Source: Gammaproteobacteria bacterium
GTDB lineage: Bacteria > Pseudomonadota > Gammaproteobacteria > Arenicellales > Poriferihabitantaceae
Assembly: GCA_024644945.1 (NCBI GenBank)
Contig: JAHEGU010000013.1
Coordinates: forward strand, 25,641-66,242
Direction of reading: 5' to 3'
DNA length: 40,602 nucleotides
Numbering within the stretch: the first letter of the stretch is position 1; each line of letters opens with the position of its first letter. Positions 31,421 to 40,259 of this stretch are shown one piece after another. Below the pieces are notes generated by a model. That model saw nothing but the letters and a program-made list of their open reading frames with translations, was not told where the DNA came from and did no database searches. Position numbers and translations under genes: made by a program.

Positions 31421-32760
31421 GTGAACCAGTTGCATTAATTATTGACGACGAACAAGATCTGTTGTCATTGCTTTCAATCACGCTTCGTCGAATGGGTGTG
31501 GAATCACACAAGGCTGGCAATGTTGCAGAGGCGAAATCTCAGCTTGACCGGAGGTCCTTTGACCTTTGCTTAACCGATCTACGGTTACCAGATGGCAGCG
31601 GCATGGAAATAGTCAAGTACATCCAGGACAATTACAGCGAAACTCCGGTTGCAGTGATTACGGCATTTGGCGACCCGAAAACTGCGGTGGAGGCCTTAAA
31701 GCTTGGTGCATTTGACTACATCGCCAAGCCGATTGAAGTCGAGCAGTTAAAAGCGATTATCGAGAGCTCAATTCGCCTGGGAGATACCAGCCAAAGTATT
31801 GAACCAGCTCGCACCCTACTCGGCGAATCTGAAGAAATAAATAAGATTCGCGCCTTGATCAATAAAGTTGCACGCAATCAAGCACCAGTCCATATCCACG
31901 GTGAAACTGGAACAGGCAAGGAGCTGATCGCGAGGTTGATCCATGAACATGGCCCACGCGCTTCAAATCCTTTCGTCGCCGTGAACTGCGGGGCGATTCC
32001 AAGTGAACTAATGGAAAGCGAGTTCTTTGGTCATAAGAAAGGAAGCTTTACCGGCGCATTCTCCGATAAGAAAGGACTGTTTGAAGCCGCTAACGGTGGC
32101 ACTTTATTCCTCGACGAAATTGCCGAACTACCTCAAGATCTGCAAGTTAAGCTGTTACGCACTATTCAGGAGAAAACGGTTCGACCCGTCGGAGAGGTGA
32201 CAGAGCGCGCTATTGATGTCAGAATAATTAGCGCCACCCATAAGGACCTTCAAGAAATGATCGAAAAAGATCAGTTCCGTGAAGATCTCTACTATCGCGT
32301 CAATGTCATACCGATCAGCGCCCCCAGTCTGGGTGAACGACCAGATGATATTCCTGTTCTCGCTGAGCACTTCCTCAAACTAATCAGCGAGAAAATAGGT
32401 GTCGAGGCTCCTACACTGACATCGGAAGCCCTGAAAATGCTGGCGGGGCACCAGTTTCCTGGAAATGTTAGAGAGCTGGAAAACCTGCTTGAGCGCACTT
32501 TAGCGCTGCATGAAGGAAAAACGATCGATGCAGAGGATATAGATCTCCCCCAGGTTTCGCGATCCAACAAAGGGACATCTGAAGCGGCATCAGTCGCTGC
32601 AATGGATGGCCCGATAGAGGAACATCTTGTGAGAATTGAAAGGAAGCTGATCACGGACGCCTTGAAGAGATCTGGTGGTAATATTACACAGGCTGCCGAA
32701 CTACTCGGTACGACCTTCCGATCGCTTCGCTACAAGATTAAAAAACTCGAAATTGAGTAA
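31417..32760 (+). CDS. pilR: Sigma-54-dependent response regulator PilR
   Basis: NtrC-family activator of sigma-54 promoters. The 447-aa product has an N-terminal receiver with phospho-acceptor Asp54 (CLTDLRLPDGSG), an AAA+ domain with Walker A GETGTGKE (162-169), the sigma-54 contact loop GSFTGA (209-214; Ser in place of the commoner Ala) and Walker B GGTLFLDE (227-234), and a Fis-type helix-turn-helix at the end (GGNITQAAELLGTTFRSLRY). The probable target is the sigma-54 promoter at 35378-35393 in front of pilA. It ends 17 bp from the convergent TPR gene. Confidence 0.92.
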   Translation: MSEPVALIIDDEQDLLSLLSITLRRMGVESHKAGNVAEAKSQLDRRSFDLCLTDLRLPDGSGMEIVKYIQDNYSETPVAVITAFGDPKTAVEALKLGAFDYIAKPIEVEQLKAIIESSIRLGDTSQSIEPARTLLGESEEINKIRALINKVARNQAPVHIHGETGTGKELIARLIHEHGPRASNPFVAVNCGAIPSELMESEFFGHKKGSFTGAFSDKKGLFEAANGGTLFLDEIAELPQDLQVKLLRTIQEKTVRPVGEVTERAIDVRIISATHKDLQEMIEKDQFREDLYYRVNVIPISAPSLGERPDDIPVLAEHFLKLISEKIGVEAPTLTSEALKMLAGHQFPGNVRELENLLERTLALHEGKTIDAEDIDLPQVSRSNKGTSEAASVAAMDGPIEEHLVRIERKLITDALKRSGGNITQAAELLGTTFRSLRYKIKKLEIE

Positions 32761-32775
32761 ACTGGTTTAACCAGT
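32761..32775. terminator. Short palindrome between convergent pilR and the TPR gene
   Basis: ACTGGTT-T-AACCAGT is a perfect palindrome filling the 17-bp gap between the two stop codons. It could act as a weak bidirectional terminator, but there is no T-tract. Confidence 0.3.
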
Positions 32776-32777
32776 GG

Positions 32778-34685
32778 CTATTCGCACTTCCCGTCAAGCC
32801 ACTTCTCAGCGTGGCCGATCTCTTTTTGTAGCATCAGTGTTTTCTTTTTTGCAAGCGATTGCAGGTACTTAAGCGAGTTGCAAGCATCCTCAAATCTGCG
32901 CATTTTCAGCTGAGCTCTTAGCAGGTTCAATCGAAACACAGGGCGATTGTTAGACAGCTCCGCAGCCTTTTCGAACAACCGATATCCTTCAGTATAATTA
33001 CTTTTGACTTCGGTATTAAATACGGCAGCAAAGGTTGCGAATTGGGGGTGGGCCTGGTTCCCGAGTTCGATAAAAATGGGCTCAAGATCATCAGGATTGA
33101 GCTGGGAGCTATCTTTTTGAAGATGCTCCAGAAGACCGGAGAGCGCCCGGCTTGTTATCGCATTGAAACCCACGTCCCTTATTTTCTGAACTGTATTCGA
33201 TATCCATACCTGCTGCAGTTCAACCTGACTCTGGTCGCTTAAAAGTATCAGTAGCATTTCACTCGCAACAGTGGTTTTGTCAAGACTGGTATTCTCAACC
33301 AGCACCTTCTCTGCCAGCTCAGCGGCCTTCAAATCCCCTTCGATACCCGAAACAAAGAGATACCTGGCCATGCTGAACTGCGCAAGCGGAGAATATGGAT
33401 GGTATTTAGCCTCATGCACAGCCTTGACCTGATCATGAGACCAGATTTTAGAGCGCGCATGTAACACACCAACGTTGAGCGCAAGCAACGAAAAAACGAT
33501 TAATAAACTTACCTCCTTTCGAATGTACTTCGATGACAACACCAGATACGAGATAAATAGCGCGACGCCAAAGGATGGAAAATAGTTTCGATGCTCATGG
33601 ATCATCTCAAGCGGGATAATTGTTGACTCGAGCGAATGCCCGAGGAAAAACCATAGAATCGACAAACTGATGATCCGGTTTCGAGATGTGGTGCTCATTG
33701 CAAGAAAGAGAAGGCCAAGAACAATCAGCATCGAAATAAGTGTAGTGACTGGCTGAAGAAGCCCCGTGGAGATCTGAATATCATCATGCCACATGGACAA
33801 CTCGGCATTGTTCGGAACGAGAATTTGTGAAAGATAGAAGCTCAGTGCTCGAAACTGAGTTAGAACACGCTCATAGAGAGTGAACGCCCTGCCCTCATAT
33901 CCTTCGATCTGCCTGATCAGAAAAGAACTCAAGATCTCGATCGCAGCAAATGCTGCCAGAGCTACAGCTACTGCAAGGATCACCTTGAATACACGGGAAA
34001 CATTCCATATACCTCTAATTTTCCTCAGCCACTGCTGAAAAACCACCGCTTCGATCAATAAAATATAAGCAGGTAATAGTATGCCGTTCTCTTTCGATTT
34101 ATAGGCGAATACCGTAAATACACTAGTGAAAAGCAGGATAAGAAGTATTTTCTTTAGATTATTATGGTTGGAAATCCTTATAAACAAGTAACAGGCTATT
34201 CCAATGGCAATAAATAGGGAAGCCAAAATAGTCATTCTTTGGCTAATATAAAGTACCGTGCTTAGATTGATTGGATAAAGGATCCAGAAAGAACTCGCCA
34301 ACAGTGGTACCCACTCGACCATATCGTGGCGGCTGTCGTTGATGTTCAGATTTGACTGGTTCAATGCGGAAATCAGCATTTTCGTTACAAAATAAAGCAC
34401 GAAGCCGACCAATAGATGAAGCGCAAGATTGACCGCTTTGAACGCAAGGATCAACTCGCCGAAAAAATAAAAATTTAAACCGAACGACAGCATGCTCAAC
34501 TGTCGCCCACCCGCTTGAAACGAGTTTGCAGCGGAAACCAGCGAACTCCAGTCAAGTGAATCAATTCTTATGAGCTTGTTCTCTCTGATAACATGGTTGT
34601 CATCAAAGTAAAGCCCACCGAAGAGGCCATCCCAATAGCACCACACCGCAATTATCGAAACAACCACCAAAATGGTTAAGCGCAT
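32778..34685 (-). CDS. TMTC-like polytopic membrane protein with C-terminal TPR region (putative GT-C glycosyltransferase)
   Basis: A 635-aa protein with about eleven N-terminal membrane helices (to about residue 420) and a C-terminal soluble region of about 200 residues with TPR-like helical pairs. The first external loop carries the Asp-Asp of GT-C enzymes in GLYFDDNHVIRENKLI, followed by GRQLSMLSFGLN, LALHLLVGFVLYF and YPINLSTVLYISQRMTILAS, the pattern of TMTC-type O-mannosyltransferase-like proteins. The ATG at 34685 has an AAGGA site; a TTG at 34709 is less likely. It lies between pilR and pilA, about 180 bp downstream of pilA, on the same strand. Role in modifying the pilin is inference; an O-antigen-ligase-like role is an alternative. 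Confidence 0.72.
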   Translation of the reverse strand: MRLTILVVVSIIAVWCYWDGLFGGLYFDDNHVIRENKLIRIDSLDWSSLVSAANSFQAGGRQLSMLSFGLNFYFFGELILAFKAVNLALHLLVGFVLYFVTKMLISALNQSNLNINDSRHDMVEWVPLLASSFWILYPINLSTVLYISQRMTILASLFIAIGIACYLFIRISNHNNLKKILLILLFTSVFTVFAYKSKENGILLPAYILLIEAVVFQQWLRKIRGIWNVSRVFKVILAVAVALAAFAAIEILSSFLIRQIEGYEGRAFTLYERVLTQFRALSFYLSQILVPNNAELSMWHDDIQISTGLLQPVTTLISMLIVLGLLFLAMSTTSRNRIISLSILWFFLGHSLESTIIPLEMIHEHRNYFPSFGVALFISYLVLSSKYIRKEVSLLIVFSLLALNVGVLHARSKIWSHDQVKAVHEAKYHPYSPLAQFSMARYLFVSGIEGDLKAAELAEKVLVENTSLDKTTVASEMLLILLSDQSQVELQQVWISNTVQKIRDVGFNAITSRALSGLLEHLQKDSSQLNPDDLEPIFIELGNQAHPQFATFAAVFNTEVKSNYTEGYRLFEKAAELSNNRPVFRLNLLRAQLKMRRFEDACNSLKYLQSLAKKKTLMLQKEIGHAEKWLDGKCE

Positions 34686-34750
34686 TAGATTTTCCTTTTT
34701 GCCTTCCAACTGAATACTCCAATTTTAGTCAACGCCTGTAAAACGACGAA

Positions 34751-34770
34751 AAGGCGCCTCAGGGCACCTT
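34751..34770 (-). terminator. Second, weaker hairpin downstream of pilA
   Basis: On the minus strand AAGGTGCC-CTGA-GGCGCCTT (one G-U pair) is followed by TTCGTCGTTTT. It sits about 40 bp beyond the main pilA terminator and may serve as a backup. Confidence 0.5.
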
Positions 34771-34809
34771 ATCCTAATCCGGCCAGGTATCTTAGAAACC
34801 TTTACCGGT

Positions 34810-34842
34810 AAAAAAAATCCCCGGCCGCAATGGCCAGGGATT
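34810..34842 (-). terminator. Rho-independent terminator of pilA
   Basis: Minus strand AATCCCTGGCC-ATTGC-GGCCGGGGATT then a run of T to 34811: an 11-bp stem with one mismatch, a 5-nt loop and eight T, about 24 bp after the pilA stop. A strong terminator suits a very abundant monocistronic message. Confidence 0.88.
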
Positions 34843-34865
34843 CCTATTGACTTAAGTTATCTCAA

Positions 34866-35312
34866 CTATCGAGTTTCAGGCCAGTACTTCTCATCAATGC
34901 TACCGGAAACTGACCAGTTAATTACGTTCAATGAACCAATTGTGGCAGTAAAGAATACCTGCCCAGCAGCAGCGTCCCCCAACTTGTTGCTATCTTTGAG
35001 GCTGACCTGAACTTGGCCAGTGCCAGACAAACTCAGAGAAGCTACGTAGTCACCTTCGTATGATTCCGGAGTCTGCGTGACGCGCGGCAAAGATGCGAGT
35101 GTAGGAGGCAGATTACCATTTTCACTGTAATAGACGGCAAGTTCCGTTTTTACAGGATAATAAACACTGGCAGTTTCACCTACTCGCGTACGAATCGTGT
35201 AATCACGATATGCCGGAACTGCGATTGAGGCTAGAATGCCTATGATGGTTACCACAATCATTAATTCGATCAGGGTAAAACCGCTTTGTTTTTTCGATTT
35301 CTGGAAGATCAT
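34866..35312 (-). CDS. pilA: Type IV major pilin
   Basis: A 148-aa type IVa pilin. The 11-residue leader ends in Gly before [20 protein letters not shown], the prepilin peptidase site and hydrophobic stem, with Glu at mature position 5. The mature chain is about 137 residues and ends [13 protein letters not shown]. It contains no cysteine at all, so the C-terminal D-region disulfide of most type IVa pilins cannot form. An AAAGGT site lies about 10 bp before the ATG. A sigma-54 promoter lies 66 bp upstream and a strong terminator follows. Neighbouring pilS-pilR argue for this being the major pilin rather than a minor one. Confidence 0.93.
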   Translation of the reverse strand: MIFQKSKKQSGFTLIELMIVVTIIGILASIAVPAYRDYTIRTRVGETASVYYPVKTELAVYYSENGNLPPTLASLPRVTQTPESYEGDYVASLSLSGTGQVQVSLKDSNKLGDAAAGQVFFTATIGSLNVINWSVSGSIDEKYWPETR

Positions 35313-35377
35313 TTGATATTACCTTTAGTTTTAAATTTAGATTCAGATGAGGAACACCCCCGCCTACCCAGATAGAG

Positions 35378-35393
35378 AGCAATTGACATGCCA
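35378..35393 (-). promoter_or_regulatory. Sigma-54 promoter of pilA
   Basis: Minus strand TGGCATGTCAATTGCT matches the sigma-54 consensus (TGGCAC-N5-TTGCW) at every key base: GG at -24 and GC at -12 with correct spacing. Only the C of TGGCAC is changed to T. It lies 66 bp upstream of the pilA ATG. PilR, encoded nearby, is the expected activator. Confidence 0.85.
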
Positions 35394-35555
35394 AAACTTG
35401 AAAAAATTGTAATCAAAGTCTCAATCTCGTTAATTTATACTTATTTATCAGTATTTTAAAGATAACCAATTTATACAAATTTGCTCCAACCAGTATAATT
35501 TAAGTGCAGAAGTGGCCGTTATTAACAGAATCTGCCACGTCTATCGAAAGAATTT

Positions 35556-35582
35556 TGACACTTTTTGTCATCTACAGTGACA
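35556..35582. promoter_or_regulatory. TGACA/TGTCA half-sites upstream of pilA
   Basis: TGACA (35556-35560), TGTCA (35566-35570) and TGACA (35578-35582) cluster about 165-205 bp upstream of the sigma-54 promoter. The spacing and the TGTC core resemble PilR-type upstream activating sites described in pseudomonads. This is a candidate only; the sites could instead serve the GT2 gene on the other side. Confidence 0.4.
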
Positions 35583-35691
35583 TTTAACGGCATAGAATGC
35601 AGGCCTAACCGAGCCCATTTCCTATAGCCATTCATAGCTTGGCTAAAGGTATACTTGCCCCGTTTTATAGCCAAAAAAACAGAGCAAACTT

Positions 35692-36564
35692 ATGAACGCG
35701 GCCAGTAGCCTTTCAATTGTTTTACCTGCGAGAAACGAAGCGGTCAATCTCGCCTCACATCTCAAGGAAATCCGTTCGCTATACCCTGATTCGGAATTAA
35801 TCGTCGTTAATGATGGATCAACAGACGATACTGCATTGATTGCTAAAGATAGCGGCGCTGTAGTAGTAAACCACCCCTACAGTATGGGAAACGGAGCGGC
35901 AATAAAAAGCGGGGCAAGAACGGCAAAAGGAAAATACTTATTGTTCATGGACGCGGACGGACAGCACCAACCCAGTGATATATCCAAGCTAGTACAAGCC
36001 GTCGATCAGGGTTATAAGATGGTAATAGGCGCAAGGAATCCTTCTTCTCATGCATCTAAATCCCGACGTGTAATGAATTATGTCTACAACAAGATAGCGT
36101 CATTGATGACCGGGTTCGGAATACAAGACCTGACTTCAGGGTTTAGAATCGTAGAAACAAAACGTTTTCGGCAATTTTTGTACCTGCTACCGAACGGTTT
36201 TTCATATCCAACAACCATCACCATGGCGTTCCTGCGGTCAGGACTTCCAATAAAGTTCGTGTCGATCGAAGCCAGACAGCGGGAGGGTAAAAGCAATATT
36301 CGACCGCTTCATGATGGAATCAAATTTTTTATAATTATTATGAAGGTAGGGGCCCTGTTCTCACCGATGCGATTGTTTCTCCCAATAAGTGGGGCGATAT
36401 TCCTTACCGGAATCGGATACTACGCATTCACCTATGTTACTCAGAGTCGCTTTACAAACATGAGCGCGGTACTGTTTCTCGCGTCCCTCTTAATCTTTCT
36501 TATCGGGATTATTGGCGAGCAAATATCTTCACTCCACTATCAGGTATCACAGAAAGATGAGTAA
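35692..36564 (+). CDS. GT2 polyprenyl-phosphate glycosyltransferase (DPM1/GtrB-like)
   Basis: A 290-aa family 2 glycosyltransferase of the dolichol/polyprenyl-phosphate hexose synthase type. LSIVLPARNEAVNLASHL opens the GT-A fold, ELIVVNDGSTDDT binds UDP/GDP-sugar, and LLFMDADGQHQPSDI has the DxD metal site. LTSGFRIVETKRF is typical of DPM1/GtrB enzymes. Two C-terminal membrane helices (about residues 228-280) anchor it to the inner membrane. Such enzymes make the lipid-phosphate-sugar donors used by GT-C transferases such as the one across pilA. Substrate sugar unknown. Confidence 0.87.
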   Translation: MNAASSLSIVLPARNEAVNLASHLKEIRSLYPDSELIVVNDGSTDDTALIAKDSGAVVVNHPYSMGNGAAIKSGARTAKGKYLLFMDADGQHQPSDISKLVQAVDQGYKMVIGARNPSSHASKSRRVMNYVYNKIASLMTGFGIQDLTSGFRIVETKRFRQFLYLLPNGFSYPTTITMAFLRSGLPIKFVSIEARQREGKSNIRPLHDGIKFFIIIMKVGALFSPMRLFLPISGAIFLTGIGYYAFTYVTQSRFTNMSAVLFLASLLIFLIGIIGEQISSLHYQVSQKDE

Positions 36565-36603
36565 AAGTCATAGGTATCATAACGATACGATCAGAAATTT
36601 CTG

Positions 36604-37815
36604 TTGATTAAGCCTAGAATCCTGGTTCTTACCTCGACTTATCCTCGGACAGAGGGCGATAATGAACCCAGATTTGTTGCTGATTTATGCTCCGAGCTTG
36701 CCTCTAACTTTGACATAACCGTACTTACTCAAAGCAGGCCGGGGGCAGCTAAACACGAAGCTCGTGAGAACTATGAAATATTTCGTTTCCGCTATGCTCC
36801 GAAAGCGTTAGAACTGCTTTCTGAAAAAGGGGGGATAACAACATCCCTCAAGAACAATAAACTGCTTTGGTTGTTAATCCCACTGTTTGTTTTCTTTCAG
36901 GTCTTGTCTGTGCGTAGACACCTCAAGTCCAACAGATATTTCGCAATACATGCGCACTGGTTAATCCCGCAGGGATTGGCTGCAGGAATAGCCAATACGA
37001 TAGTTCGGAATCCAGTTCCGCTCTATTGCACAGGGCACGGAGGAGACATATTTGGACTTAAAGGCAAAGTTCTATCCAGAATAAAAAAATGGATAATTGA
37101 TCAAAGTGCATGCGTTACCGTAGTGAGCCAATCGCTGAAATCCTATTTGCAAACAGAACTCAAAGTAGATCCGAATAAAGTTCTAGTTATCCCTATGGGC
37201 ACAAATCTTTCCGAAATTTTTACCCCTAGAGATATAGACCGGAAAGCCGGACAAATTGCTTTTGTTGGGCGGCTTGTAGAAAAGAAAGGTTTAAAATATT
37301 TGATTGAAGTCGTCCCAAAACTTGCGTCAAGATTTGGACACTTGAAACTTATTGTTGCGGGCGCAGGACCGGATAGGCCAGAACTTGAAGAATTGACGAA
37401 GCGCCTCGATATTAATCAATACGTCGAGTTTATTGGCTCAAGAAGTCACAAACAAATTGCACGGCTTTATAGTAGTTCTGAGCTCTGTGTTTTTCCGTTT
37501 GTTCAAGCTACGAATGGAGATATGGAAGGATTTGGTCTTGTAGTAGTAGAGGCTATGGGATGCAAATGCCCTGTCATCAGCGGTGATGTTCCGGCAGTCA
37601 AAGATATAGTGACGCATAAGAAAACCGGGATCATTTGTGAACCGAGAAACTCAGATCAGTTCGCTCAAACAATAATTTATTTGTTAGAAAATCAGGAACT
37701 AAGAACCAGTCTCGCTAAAAATGCATATCTTCATGTTAATGAAAACTTTTCCTGGGAAATAATCGGTAAGCGCTACGCCGCATTGTTTAAGGTCGCTGAC
37801 AAACACTCACAGTAG
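36604..37815 (+). CDS. Family 4 glycosyltransferase
   Basis: A 403-aa GT-B glycosyltransferase of GT4. N-terminal domain: RILVLTSTYPRTEGDNEPRF (here its start, VLTSTYPR) and the HAHWLIPQGLAA and CTGHGGDIFGLKG segments. C-terminal domain: GQIAFVGRLVEKKGLKYLIE and the EGFGLVVVEAMGCKCPVIS nucleotide-sugar motif with conserved Glu residues. The start is TTG at 36604, with no clear ribosome-binding site; I saw no alternative that keeps the conserved KPRILVL start. It begins 39 bp after the GT2 gene. Likely part of a surface polysaccharide locus. Confidence 0.85.
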   Translation: MIKPRILVLTSTYPRTEGDNEPRFVADLCSELASNFDITVLTQSRPGAAKHEARENYEIFRFRYAPKALELLSEKGGITTSLKNNKLLWLLIPLFVFFQVLSVRRHLKSNRYFAIHAHWLIPQGLAAGIANTIVRNPVPLYCTGHGGDIFGLKGKVLSRIKKWIIDQSACVTVVSQSLKSYLQTELKVDPNKVLVIPMGTNLSEIFTPRDIDRKAGQIAFVGRLVEKKGLKYLIEVVPKLASRFGHLKLIVAGAGPDRPELEELTKRLDINQYVEFIGSRSHKQIARLYSSSELCVFPFVQATNGDMEGFGLVVVEAMGCKCPVISGDVPAVKDIVTHKKTGIICEPRNSDQFAQTIIYLLENQELRTSLAKNAYLHVNENFSWEIIGKRYAALFKVADKHSQ

Positions 37816-37870
37816 CAGGCTCGGTCATGCAGACGAAGAAATATCCCGCCTCAGAAAAATAATTGAACTT

Positions 37871-38797
37871 TTAATATGCTGACGGTAGCTTTCCGAGCCT
37901 AAGACACCATCCATCTTTTAATCCTTTGTAAATCCATCTGCGGTGTTCTGCAGATTCTTTAGTAAAAAATCCGAAATATAAAATTGTGAATACCAGTTTT
38001 ACTGTATTCCAGAACTTCCACACCATTGGTACGTACTTTTGTCGCTGTAAAAACATTGAATTCCTAACGATAAAATAGTGCCTTTTAGGTGATCTGTAAG
38101 GCATTGCTTTAACGTTCACAATTCTTATATCCACAACATCATCGCCCATTGCGTGCTCCATTGAAGTCTGCTGGCATGCAAAAATTGAATAATCAGCGTC
38201 TTTCGCCCGAAAACACCATTCTGTCTCAACATGATCAATAAATAAGTCGGAATTAAGTGCCCCAACAGAATCAAGTGCTTCCAGGCTAATCAATGATCCA
38301 GAACTATTCAACGAGTCAACATTCACTGCCTGCCCACCCGGATCTGGTTTCACTTTCCACCAAAATGGTCCTTTTATTCGGTGAAAATTTAAATAATTCT
38401 CAGAGCGGTCATCATATAGAATTGGCCCAACTGCTGCTACTTTTGAACCTGCCTTTTCTAAATTAGAGAAACAATTAACTAAAGTTTCCACCATATTGAG
38501 ATCAGGTATGCTGTCGTGATCAAGTGTCAAGACATACTGACAGTCCGGATACAAGTTCCTAGCATGCTCTATACCAAAGTTTTGAGCCGCGGCAATTCCT
38601 GTATTTCTCCCGAGCATTTCCAGTAAAACTCCTTCATATTCATTTACTGCACATTCAATTTCATCAAGCACGGATTCACAACTTCCGTTATCCACTAATA
38701 CGAGGGGGCACTGCGTAGCAAGGGATTCCATTTGCTTCCTCAAAACCACCTGTGATGGATTATAAGTAACAGTAATAGCAGCGACTTTTGTATTCAC
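37871..38797 (-). CDS. GT2 rhamnosyltransferase-like glycosyltransferase
   Basis: A 308-aa family 2 enzyme resembling dTDP-rhamnosyltransferases of the RfbF/WbbL group: VAAITVTYNPSQVVLRKQ, LVLVDNGS, GRNTGIAAAQNFGIEHA, the DHDS metal motif in LTLDHDSIPD, and FIDHVETEWCFRAK, a segment characteristic of that group. A membrane-associated C-terminal helix follows (KLVFTILYFGFF). The GTG start overlaps the upstream GT4 stop by 4 bp. Donor and acceptor are not known; rhamnose is only the family's usual donor. Confidence 0.83.
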   Translation of the reverse strand: MNTKVAAITVTYNPSQVVLRKQMESLATQCPLVLVDNGSCESVLDEIECAVNEYEGVLLEMLGRNTGIAAAQNFGIEHARNLYPDCQYVLTLDHDSIPDLNMVETLVNCFSNLEKAGSKVAAVGPILYDDRSENYLNFHRIKGPFWWKVKPDPGGQAVNVDSLNSSGSLISLEALDSVGALNSDLFIDHVETEWCFRAKDADYSIFACQQTSMEHAMGDDVVDIRIVNVKAMPYRSPKRHYFIVRNSMFLQRQKYVPMVWKFWNTVKLVFTILYFGFFTKESAEHRRWIYKGLKDGWCLRLGKLPSAY

Positions 38798-40077
38798 AGC
38801 CTTGCCTTTTCTACTACCGACTTAATGAACTCTGCTGTTCTAGCAACCTGATACTTTCGGGTATATTTATTCGGTCGGTCCATTTTATCCGCACTTTTCT
38901 TCGAAAACTTATTCGCCAGATTCAAACAGATCGAAATCGCAGAGCAAATACTTTCCGGATCGAACGGATCAGCCACAGCACCAAATTTATTTTGAATAAT
39001 AAGTTCACTGAGCTCTCCCAGTTTTACTGCAGCCAGGATCGGTCGCTTCGCGCCGATATACTCAAACACTTTTCCAGTAAGAATTTCACTTCCCTTTCCT
39101 CGGTAATCGGCAGTTTGAACAAGAAGTAAACAATGTGCTGATTGTTGGTAGTCAAGTGCCTGCACGTGATTTACACTACCGACCAAATCGACCCGAATAG
39201 ATTTACCTAGTGAATATAAGTGTCTTTGTGCCCGAACACCAACCGGGCCAACGATAACGAGTTCGATTCGCTTTTCCTTTTGCCTCCGGGTTTTCTCATA
39301 TAATTCGAACCCTTTACACAACTCCTCAATTTCAAAATCAATTAGAGAACCGGTGTAAACAATTCTAAAAACATCAGGATCCAGATTGATATCACTGGAA
39401 ACCACTTCCTCTTCGTCAAAACCATTCAAAATGACTTCAGAAGGCTTTTTACCTACTTCTGGACAGCGGCCAATTGCATGTTTTCTTTGATAATGCGTCA
39501 CAAATACCACTCCATCAGACGCCTCATAAAGGCGCGGCTCGTACCACGACTCAATTACACTTTGTAAGTAACTGATGACGCCCGCCTTTCTAAGAGGCCA
39601 ATCGGTCAAAGAGTCTCGTAATTCCATAATCCACGGCACTCCAGTAACCTGCTTTATCTCCTTTGCCAGTAGATGCACGCTATGTGGGGGAGATGTCGAG
39701 TAAATCAGGTCTACCTTCTCGGCTTCGACTATCTGAATGACCTCAGGAAGAATACTTAACGACCATGTGCTATATATGTCCATGTGTCTTAATTTTGCCA
39801 ATGCAAAAAGCGCGCCCTTCAAGTTTGTTCGCTTCCCGTTTAGTTTTCGCTGAAGGTGAGCCTTCAGTTTGTCTCCCCCAATCCGATAAACCGGAACACC
39901 GCGCAAATATTCCAATTCATTTAGCTGATAGTCCATTATTTTGTGAATACTGCATGAAGTTGTAATGACAATTGGCTCGATACCATGTCTTGGAATGTAC
40001 TTCAGTAATTTCAGAACTCTTTGAACCCCCACCCCCCCCATTGGAGGAAAATAGTATGAAAGAATTAAAATCTTCAT
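38794..40077 (-). CDS. Family 4 glycosyltransferase (WcaI/FucT-like)
   Basis: A 427-aa GT-B enzyme. The N-terminus KILILSYYFPPMGGVGVQRV is the glycine-rich acceptor-side loop, followed by DLIYSTSPPHSVHLLA and a MELRDSLTDWP segment; the C-terminal domain has RIVYTGSL, GKVFEYIGAKRPILA with the nucleotide-sugar-binding Glu. Similar proteins assemble exopolysaccharide or O-antigen repeat units. The ATG lies at 40075-40077; there is no strong ribosome-binding site. It is cotranslated with the GT2 gene downstream. Base composition is more AT-rich than the left half of the window, as is common in polysaccharide loci. Confidence 0.83.
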   Translation of the reverse strand: MKILILSYYFPPMGGVGVQRVLKLLKYIPRHGIEPIVITTSCSIHKIMDYQLNELEYLRGVPVYRIGGDKLKAHLQRKLNGKRTNLKGALFALAKLRHMDIYSTWSLSILPEVIQIVEAEKVDLIYSTSPPHSVHLLAKEIKQVTGVPWIMELRDSLTDWPLRKAGVISYLQSVIESWYEPRLYEASDGVVFVTHYQRKHAIGRCPEVGKKPSEVILNGFDEEEVVSSDINLDPDVFRIVYTGSLIDFEIEELCKGFELYEKTRRQKEKRIELVIVGPVGVRAQRHLYSLGKSIRVDLVGSVNHVQALDYQQSAHCLLLVQTADYRGKGSEILTGKVFEYIGAKRPILAAVKLGELSELIIQNKFGAVADPFDPESICSAISICLNLANKFSKKSADKMDRPNKYTRKYQVARTAEFIKSVVEKARL

Positions 40078-40171
40078 GGAATCGTTGCAGAGTCTGTAAA
40101 GGTGAATTTATGGCGTTAAAATGATCTATTAGAGCAAAGTTAACAATACCGTCATGTACCGGACATTACTA

Positions 40172-40177
40172 TATAAT
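40172..40177 (+). promoter_or_regulatory. Candidate -10 element upstream of the flippase gene
   Basis: A consensus TATAAT lies about 80 bp before the ATG at 40260, in the 182-bp gap between divergent glycosyltransferase and flippase genes. No good -35 is found at 16-18 bp, so an activator may be needed or the site may be chance. Confidence 0.3.
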
Positions 40178-40259
40178 CGCAAGTTTATAAGCTATTGCGC
40201 TTCCAGTACGCAAGCTCTCCTGTCAAAGACACGATCGTAAATAATTTTTCACCGCTTCT

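Larger units (their letters stand above)
35313..35691. other. Intergenic region between pilA and the GT2 gene
   Basis: A 379-bp AT-rich gap between divergent genes with no ORF. It contains the sigma-54 promoter (35378-35393), possible upstream activator half-sites at 35556-35582, an inverted repeat TAGCCA/TGGCTA around 35625-35645, and a TATACT at 35650-35655. The last could be the -10 of the plus-strand glycosyltransferase, although no matching -35 was found. Confidence 0.5.
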
